In this document: in pieces, positions 57,716-64,000 of the stretch
How the letters are laid out: each line of letters begins with the position of its first letter
Numbering within the stretch: the first letter of the stretch is position 1
Source of the DNA: Siphonodentalium dalli
Lineage: Eukaryota > Mollusca > Scaphopoda > Gadilida > Siphonodentaliidae
DNA: 64,000 nucleotides
Assembly (NCBI GenBank): GCA_032622095.1
Contig: CP136061.1
Location: forward strand, 37,453,797-37,517,796
Direction of reading: 5' to 3'
The notes under the pieces: model-generated
The model's input: the letters and a program-made list of their open reading frames with translations, nothing else
Database searches by the model: none
Told to the model about the DNA's origin: nothing
Program-made: the position numbers and the translations under genes

Positions 57716-59475
57716 ATAACATGGAATATCATTCTCATGTGACACTCCATCACAGGTTTAATAACATGGAATATCATTCTCATGTGACACTCCATCACAG
57801 GTTTAATAACATGGAATATCATTCTCATGTGACACTCCATCACAGGTTTAATAACATGGAATATCATTCTCATGTGACACTCCATCACAGGTTTAATAAC
57901 ATGGAATATCATTCTCATGTGACACTCCATCACAGGTTTAATAACATGGAATATCATTCTCATGTGACACTCCATCACAGGTTTAATAACATGGAATATC
58001 ATTCTCATGTGACACTCCATCACAGGTTTAATATCATTCTCATGTGACACTCCATCACAGGTTTAATATCATTCTCATGTGACACTCCATCACAGGTTTA
58101 ATAACATTCTCATGTGACACTCCATCACAGGTTTAATAACATTCTCATGTGACACTCCATCACAGGTTTAATAACATGGAATATCATTCTCATGTGACAC
58201 TCCATCACAGGTTTAATAACATGGAATATCATTCTCATGTGACACTCCATCACAGGTTTAATAACATGGAATATCATTCTCATGTGACACTCCATCACAG
58301 GTTTAATAACATGGAATATCATTCTCATGTGACACTCCATCACAGGTTTAATAACATGGAATATCATTCTCATGTGACACTCCATCACAGGTTTAATAAC
58401 ATGGAATATCATTCTCATGTGACACTCCATCACAGGTTTAATAACATGGAATATCATTCTCATGTGACACTCCATCACAGGTTTAATATCATTCTCATGT
58501 GACACTCCATCACAGGTTTAATATCATTCTCATGTGACACTCCATCACAGGTTTAATAACATTCTCATGTGACACTCCATCACAGGTTTAATAACATTCT
58601 CATGTGACACTCCATCACAGGTTTAATAACATGGAATATCATTCTCATGTGACACTCCATCACAGGTTTAATAACATGGAATATCATTCTCATGTGACAC
58701 TCCATCACAGGTTTAATAACATGGAATATCATTCTCATGTGACACTCCATCACAGGTTTAATAACATGGAATATCATTCTCATGTGACACTCCATCACAG
58801 GTTTAATAACATTCTCATGTGACACTCCATCACAGGTTTAATATCATTCTCATGTGACACTCCATCACAGGTTTAATATCATTCTCATGTGACACTCCAT
58901 CACAGGTTTAATAACATTCTCATGTGACACTCCATCACAGGTTTAATAACATTCTCATGTGACACTCCATCACAGGTTTAATAACATGGAATATCATTCT
59001 CATGTGACACTCCATCACAGGTTTAATAACATGGAATATCATTCTCATGTGACACTCCATCACAGGTTTAATAACATGGAATATCATTCTCATGTGACAC
59101 TCCATCACAGGTTTAATAACATTCTCATGTGACACTCCATCACAGGTTTAATAACATGGAATATCATTCTCATGTGACACTCCATCACAGGTTTAATATC
59201 ATTCTCATGTGACACTCCATCACAGGTTTAATATCATTCTCATGTGACACTCCATCACAGGTTTAATAACATTCTCATGTGACACTCCATCACAGGTTTA
59301 ATAACATTCTCATGTGACACTCCATCACAGGTTTAATAACATTCTCATGTGACACTCCATCACAGGTTTAATATCATTCTCATGTGACACTCCATCACAG
59401 GTTTAATATCATTCTCATGTGACACTCCATCACAGGTTTAATAACATTCTCATGTGACACTCCATCACATGTTTA
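57716..59475. repeat. satellite array of 45- and 35-bp units with 455-bp higher-order period
   Basis: The 45-bp unit starts ATAACATGGAATATCATTCT and ends ATCACAGGTTTA. The 35-bp units lack 10 bp and start ATATCATTCT or ATAACATTCT. Order: 7x45 + 4x35 from 57,716, the same from 58,171, then 4x45 + 5x35 from 58,626 and an irregular block from 58,981. Units appear identical by eye. Open frames on both strands follow from 45 being divisible by 3. Confidence 0.95.
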
Positions 59476-60075
59476 ACAAGTGCACCGCTGGGCGGAGGTA
59501 ACGCCCCCGACTGTACAATCAGAGAAACTTTCTGGTTAAGCGCTATAAAAATGCCAGATGTTGTTCTATATTAGCTTCAAATTTGGTCTGGTGCCACAAA
59601 AATAGAAGGAAAACTGAATTTTCTAAAAAAAAAACTGAATTTTTTAAGTCGAAAAAGGGTCATAACTCTCACAAAAATTATCCGATTGAACCGAAATTTT
59701 ACCTTGACCTGTATTGCGATATTGGTAATACACAAAAATACGGGTTTTGCAAATAAACAATCCAAAATCAAGTTATCATCTGGAAACCAAAAAAATTAGC
59801 AGAAAACCTGAATTTTCTAAGTCCAAAAAGGGGCATAACTCTGGAAAAAATGGGCGGACGAAACCGCAGTTATGGGAAAATCTTGTCCCCCCGGCTGGTC
59901 TATTAGCATACCAAAGATCAACTGAATTGAGTTAGCGAAACCAAAGTTACGAGTTGAAACGTTCGTACGGACGGACGGACGGAAGGACGGACGGAAGGAC
60001 GGACGGAAGGACGGACGGACGGACGGAGGGCTCCACTATATACCCCCAAATCTCCATCGGAGATCGGGGGCATAA
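59476..60075 (+). mobile_element. pearl/Helentron-like element inserted in the satellite
   Basis: Starts about CAAGTGCACCGCTGGGCGGA. AAGTCGAAAAAGGGTCATAA and a second AAGTCCAAAAAGGGGCATAA unit follow. The long GGACGGACGGAAGG microsatellite is at 59,970-60,027. The 3' hairpin CCCCCAAATCTCCATCGGAG / ATCGGGGG is followed by CATAA. Satellite sequence resumes at once. Confidence 0.75.
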
Positions 60076-60118
60076 TAACATTCTCATGTGACACTCCATC
60101 ACAGGTTTAATAACATTC
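60076..60118. repeat. last satellite unit after the insertion
   Basis: TAACATTCTCATGTGACACT... as in the array before the inserted element. Confidence 0.9.
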
Positions 60119-60123
60119 AAAAG

Positions 60124-60190
60124 TTAACCCTTCATGACTGGAGCTTCCTGAAATTTTGCGAAAACCATGTGCCAATACAATCTCTTATGT
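60124..60190. mobile_element. TTAA MITE A2, left part, interrupted
   Basis: TTAA at 60,124-60,127, then CCCTTCATGACTGGAGC up to ACAATCTCTTATG. The matching right part resumes at about 60,646. Confidence 0.75.
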
Positions 60191-60453
60191 TCCACCTCCA
60201 GCAAGAAACAGCGTCGTTGATTGGTCAGAGAGCCGGGCAACATATCCTATGTTTACGTCTCGAGACGTCAACATAAGGAAACCAAGGCAACCGTTTCATC
60301 GTCTCTCGCTGGCCTGCTTTTTTCATGACGTCATTTACGTTGAACTAGGTTATGGTGAGAGCGATAGGAGATTTTGACATTTTCTGCTGATCATTCTTCG
60401 GAATAAATGTAAAATTTCTAAGAATGACCAGGACTGTCGGCAGAACATATACG
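60191..60453. other. sequence inserted in the A2 element, unassigned
   Basis: No gene recognised. Contains CATGACGTCAT near 60,324. Confidence 0.45.
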
Positions 60454-60594
60454 TTATTGTGGTGGATTGACGGTAACATGGTGTGACATTGACGGCTTGG
60501 AGCGTATGTTCAACCTCATTGCGAAGCGACTCGGTTGAATATAAACTCCAAGCCGTCAATGGCACACCATGTTACTGTCAATCCACCACAATAA
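60454..60594. repeat. 141-bp inverted repeat
   Basis: Arms TTATTGTGGTGGATTGACGG and CCACCACAATAA, with ACGGCTTGGAG / CTCCAAGCCGT inner arms and a loop of about 45 bp. Confidence 0.8.
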
Positions 60595-60603
60595 CTTATA
60601 ATA

Positions 60604-60643
60604 CAGTAATGCTCTAATTAATAGATTAATTAGAACATTACTG
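60604..60643. mobile_element. 40-bp family B micro-element (termini only)
   Basis: CAGTAATGCTCTAATTAAT and its inverse meet directly. TA at 60,602-60,603 and 60,644-60,645. It consists of little more than two family B ends. Confidence 0.75.
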
Positions 60644-60645
60644 TA

Positions 60646-60830
60646 TATGCGATGGGAGCCTCTCACATATAAGAGAATGCATTAGCCTAACAATATTTAC
60701 CGTGACCTTGTAAGCCAGTGCATTCTCTTATATATGGAAGCTCCCTGTGGCAGATATGCATATATAAGAGAATGCACTGGCGCAGGATATTTAATGATGC
60801 ACCAGCAACGTCATGAAAATGATAACCATT
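60646..60830. mobile_element. TTAA MITE A2, right part
   Basis: ATGGGAGCCTCTCACATATA, a second hairpin, and the shoulder TTTAATGATGCACCAGC. The terminal end is decayed (GTCATGAAAATGATAA). Confidence 0.7.
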
Positions 60831-60937
60831 CGTTGCAAGCAGGGTTTGCGCTACCGCTCGCCAAATGAAAAATAAATCATATTTGGTAAAAAATATTTTC
60901 ATTTGGTAAAAGTCTTGGCAAGTGAGAAACAATATTG

Positions 60938-61312
60938 AGTCATGGTGAATGAAAGTCGGGACACGACTTAGGATAGTTGTCATCGTGAATACTTACTAAT
61001 TGCATTAATACATGTAAATGCATATAAATGAACTTTTGATATACATGAAACGCTCTTTATTGAGTCATGGTAAAAGTCTTGGCAAGTGAGAAACAATATT
61101 GAGTCATGGTGAAGGAAAGTCAGGACACGACTTAGAATAGTTGTCATCATGAATATTTACTAATTACATCAATACATGTAAATACCTGTACAGAACTTTC
61201 TATATACATGCTTTTAACAGGGAACAGTCTTTATTGAGTCATGGTAAAGGAAAGTCGGGACTCGACTTAGTATAGAATAGTTGACACCGTGGATATTTAC
61301 TAATTACATCAA
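60938..61312. repeat. three diverged tandem units of about 150 bp
   Basis: Each unit has TTGAGTCATGGTGAA/TAAA, GAAAGTCGGGACACGACTTA and ATAGTTGTCATCGTGAATA, then CTAATTACATCAATAC. Ends with CTCTTTATTGAGTCATGG. No gene. Confidence 0.8.
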
Positions 61313-61394
61313 TATACTCCCCACTTTAACTGCAATGTTATGTATTCGTAACCATGCCCGACTCGTCAAATTAAATGCTCTTTGTTTGGCATAT

Positions 61395-61424
61395 TCCAGT
61401 GCAGCTCCCATCATGAAAGGGTTA
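61395..61424. mobile_element. TTAA MITE A2, right-end remnant
   Basis: CAGCTCCCATCATGAAAGGG followed by TTAA. Confidence 0.6.
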
Positions 61425-61783
61425 AGATTAATGTTGATTTTATCACAACGATTCCCATTTCTTTATGCATGGGATTCCCCGAGTTGAAGCAGACCTTACA
61501 TTGAACTTAAGAACCTTATATTGATGGGAGATTGGTTTATTGTCTTATGATAATCCACCGGAGAGACGGGAATTATTCAGAATGACGTTTTCTGCTGGGA
61601 GGGATTTATTAATGGTCCTTTTGTGGAATGTCTAAAACATCGGAATTCTTACAAGTGCCCATTCATTGTCAATTGTAAGCATCAATGTACCATAAATCCT
61701 TAATTTTGGCCCGATATCATTTGGTAAAAAATACATTCATTCGGCAGAAGTAAATTTTGGACGAGCCTTAGGTTGCAAGGTTA
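61425..61783. other. unassigned sequence
   Basis: Nothing recognised. Confidence 0.4.
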
Positions 61784-61786
61784 TAT

Positions 61787-61923
61787 TAATGCCCTAAATA
61801 ATCGACTCCTTAACCACAGCAGAATTATGGGTAACTTTTCAGGATTTAGTCAGAAATATGGCTTGTTGCCATTCATTGTCAACAAGCCATATTTCCGACT
61901 AAATCCTAAACAGTTACCCATAA
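61787..61923. mobile_element. Family B MITE, truncated
   Basis: AATGCCCTAAATAATCGACT through GTTACCCATAA. Both termini incomplete and the central loop deleted. Confidence 0.75.
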
Positions 61924-62612
61924 CCCTTGGAACAAACGTCGCACTACCGACGACTCAAATTCAATTAGAATTAGACTCAAGTTTAATTCAAAATTCGTCT
62001 GTTGAAACAAACGTCGCATTTAATTCAAGACGAATCTAAATGATTTCTTAAAATGGCATAAAGCGTTCATGATGGTTTTGGTCACAATGGCTAAAATATG
62101 AAGTTATATATCAATTTAAAATGTAAAATTTAGTGAGAAAATGTGGCTTTTGACTTCCAAGCGACGAAATTAATGTTAATATTCTGAGGAGTGGAAAATA
62201 TTGGTTTTATATCGCTATTTCGTAGGTATTTGACACATATTTTAGGTCGGACATGATTCTTTAGATGTTATTTTGCTCTGAACTTGTCTGAAAGAAATCA
62301 GGTCCAGTTTACTTATTATACGAAAACGTTGTACCTTTTTAACAATTCAATAGCAAGTTGAGGTCAACGCCGTATATAACACTATATTGCGTTAGTATGC
62401 CTATCTAAAACCACGTGGTAAAATTTACATGGCGGGCAGGGACGTATAGCTGGAGGGTCTCCGTTGGGGAGGGGGGCTAATAAATTTGCGTAATTCAATT
62501 TGCAACCCGCTTGGCTGTTCCTTCACATGCCTGGATGATAGCCTATTCTGAGTGGATCAGTAGACTTGTGATCATGCACTGGGCGGACCATGGTTCTGCC
62601 AGTAGAAGAAAA
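61924..62612. other. unassigned sequence
   Basis: ACAAACGTCGCA occurs twice (61,932 and 62,010). No gene recognised. Confidence 0.4.
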
Positions 62613-62768
62613 TGTTAACTATGTGTTTATTGTGTGTGTACGAATGTTATTATATATGTAATGTTTGTTGTGTATATATATGTAATGTTTGTTGTGTATA
62701 CTTTCAGTTGTAACCACTTGGTGGGTTCTAGTAATAAATACTTACTGAGGATTCAGTTGTCTTGTTAA
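62613..62768 (+). mobile_element. putative 5' LTR of a Copia-like element
   Basis: Starts TGTTAACTATG. It contains two head-to-tail units of TATGTAATGTTTGTTGTGTA, an AATAAA at 62,733-62,738, and ends just before the primer-binding-like site. The partner LTR would lie beyond the right edge, so neither limit is verified. Confidence 0.4.
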
Positions 62769-62780
62769 TGGTACCAGAGC
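62769..62780 (+). promoter_or_regulatory. putative tRNA primer-binding site
   Basis: TGGTACCAGAGC differs at one base from TGGTATCAGAGC, the site typical of many Ty1/copia elements. It sits 10 bp before the Gag start, where such a site is expected. Confidence 0.55.
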
Positions 62781-62790
62781 TAAAAGTCGG

Positions 62791-64000
62791 ATGACAATGG
62801 CTGCTGCCAACTACAGGAACCCACCGAGTTTGGATGGTGAAAAGAACTACCATCAATGGAAGAATGAAGTAGACATGTGGGAGAGAGTCACAAACCTGGA
62901 TAAAAACAAACAAGGGCTTGCACTGGCGCTTACTCTGCAGGGAAAGGCAAGAGAAGTTGCTTCTGAATTGAATGCCGCTGCCCTGAATGTTGATGGTGGT
63001 GTTGCGATACTCATCACAGAATTAGATAAGTTATTTGAAAAGGACAAAATAGATCAAGCGTATGCTGCGTATACGTCCTTTGATCAATTTCGTAGATCCT
63101 CGACAATGAACAAATCAGATTATATAGTTGATTTTGAGCAAAACTACAATCGAGCAAAAAGGTTTGAAATGCCTCTCCCTGATGCTATTCTCGCGTTCAA
63201 ACTGTTGGACAGTGCTGGTCTCAACAACACTGACCGCCAGCTAGCACTCACAGCTTGTTCAGACCTCAAGTTTGAAACGATGAAATCGTGTTTAAACCGT
63301 ATATTTGGAAGCAGACTTCCGAGTATTGTTTCGAATGATGTGATACAAGTGAAAGAAGAGTCAGTGAATTTCACTGAGAGGAGATCGTTCTCAGATAGAG
63401 GTCGTTCCAGCAGAAGAGGATTCCCTCGTAATCGCATGGACAGATCACAGAATAATAGTGTTGTTAAGATGAATCCAGCATTTAATGGGGTAGTAACACG
63501 ATGTAGATTCTGCGATTCCAAGTTTCATTGGCTTAAAAGTTGCCCACATAAGTCGCAGGATGTAAAGTTCACTGAGGAAGAGGAGTTTCAGCATGATGAG
63601 ACTGTAAATATCACACTGTTTAACTCTCGGCCGCAGATAGGTCCAATAGAAGTGTTCGTAACTGAAGCTTATAATTCTGCTGTGATTGATACAGCCTGCA
63701 CTAAGACAGTGTGTGGGTTGAAATGGTTAAACAACTTTATGAACTCCATGGATGAGGTTTCCTTGTCACAAACCGAACGGCGAAAAAGTCATACTCCATT
63801 CAGATTTGGAGATGGTGCATCTGTTTACTCAGAAGAGTGTGTTAAGTTCCCTGTAAAAATTGGTACTGTCAACTTTTTCATTGACAGCGAAGTGGTCAAA
63901 TATGACATTCCACTTTTGTTAAGTAGGGACTCACTAAAGAGAGCGGGAACCATATTAGACTTGAGTAAGGACAAAGTTTCAATGTTTGGTCGACCTGTAG
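62791..64000 (+). CDS. Copia-like retrotransposon Gag-protease, 5' part of polyprotein, open at the window edge
   Basis: 403 uninterrupted codons with no stop before the window ends. The start is ATG 62,791, but the second ATG two codons on (62,797, A at -3, G at +4) may be used. Residues about 5-200 form a Gag-like region with an NYHQWKNEVDMW stretch near the start, as in Copia-type Gag. A basic SRRG-rich linker follows, then a CCHC zinc knuckle (C238, C241, H246, C251), which in Gag binds element RNA. From about 285 an aspartic-protease region has VIDTACTKT (D300) in place of the usual D-S/T-G, then FRFGDG and a DIPLLLSRDSLKRAG stretch typical of retropepsin-like domains. Integrase, reverse transcriptase and RNase H would lie beyond the edge. 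Copia-type is favoured by the primer site and Gag start, but is unproven without the downstream part. Confidence 0.8.
   Translation, partial: MTMAAANYRNPPSLDGEKNYHQWKNEVDMWERVTNLDKNKQGLALALTLQGKAREVASELNAAALNVDGGVAILITELDKLFEKDKIDQAYAAYTSFDQFRRSSTMNKSDYIVDFEQNYNRAKRFEMPLPDAILAFKLLDSAGLNNTDRQLALTACSDLKFETMKSCLNRIFGSRLPSIVSNDVIQVKEESVNFTERRSFSDRGRSSRRGFPRNRMDRSQNNSVVKMNPAFNGVVTRCRFCDSKFHWLKSCPHKSQDVKFTEEEEFQHDETVNITLFNSRPQIGPIEVFVTEAYNSAVIDTACTKTVCGLKWLNNFMNSMDEVSLSQTERRKSHTPFRFGDGASVYSEECVKFPVKIGTVNFFIDSEVVKYDIPLLLSRDSLKRAGTILDLSKDKVSMFGRPV

Noticed and set aside
57646-59135. Long repetitive open frames on both strands of the satellite
   Set aside because: They result from a 45-bp unit (divisible by 3) without stops, and 35-bp units break them. 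No start context or homology.
57716-59475. Regular short repeats resembling a CRISPR array
   Set aside because: There are no unique spacers. The repeats are contiguous 45/35-bp satellite units in an animal genome.
62728-63521. Minus-strand frames opposite the Gag-protease region
   Set aside because: Shadows of the longer plus-strand frame, which has recognisable zinc-knuckle and protease motifs.

Overview
The window looks like a gene-poor, repeat-saturated stretch of an animal nuclear genome, most likely a mollusc (inference). Reasons: a gene with an apparent splice acceptor and donor, a non-LTR retrotransposon, a Copia-type LTR retrotransposon, tRNA-like SINEs, and many elements that combine tandem core repeats, an ACGG/ACAG-type microsatellite and a 3' hairpin. 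That last architecture is the one described for the bivalve 'pearl' elements (Helentron-related). There are no bacterial operons and no CRISPR array.

Only one convincing host gene is visible: a 927-codon frame on the minus strand (18,940-21,723). It has a low-complexity repeated N-terminus, one hydrophobic segment, a Cys cluster and a C-terminal wax-ester-synthase/diacylglycerol-acyltransferase (WSD) fold. The catalytic His of its HHxxxDG motif is replaced by Pro, and its last codons and stop appear to come from a MITE beyond a possible splice donor. Two other protein-coding regions belong to retroelements: a 5'-truncated, broken non-LTR retrotransposon (35,781-38,379, minus) with a 6-bp target duplication, and the start of a Copia-like element (62,613 to the right edge) whose intact Gag-protease frame runs off the window.

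The rest is mainly non-autonomous DNA transposons. (A) TTAA-flanked piggyBac-like MITEs come in three TIR types (CCCTTTACCCAACA, CCCTTTCATGA, CCCTTTSAGTGCCA), and all three use the same hairpin module containing GCATTCTCTTATATATGCG. (B) Long palindromic elements with TIR CAGTAATGCCC and TA duplications are Tc1/mariner-like. (C) Palindromic elements with TIR CAAGCCTTGA have verified 8-bp duplications (hAT-like). (D) Two further hAT-like MITEs start with CAGGGG. (E) A TTAA element has TIR AGGGGTACTGTACGCCA. Many are nested, which gives a relative insertion history.

Pearl/Helentron-like elements fill 8,974-12,618 (three head to tail), 30,760-32,952, 39,057-41,571, 42,191-42,486, 49,683-50,681, 55,665-56,196 and 59,476-60,075. 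Tandem arrays lie at 1,739-2,293 (20 bp), 48,155-48,640 (68 bp, each unit starting with a transposon end), 56,267-56,540 (21 bp) and 57,716-59,475 (45/35-bp units in a 455-bp higher-order repeat).

Points most worth a second look: the modular hairpin shared by different TTAA families, the WSD-fold protein lacking its catalytic His, a 51-bp identical inverted repeat 5.3 kb apart around the LINE, the filled/empty pair of a 0.7-kb duplicated block, and the higher-order satellite with a pearl-like element inserted in it.
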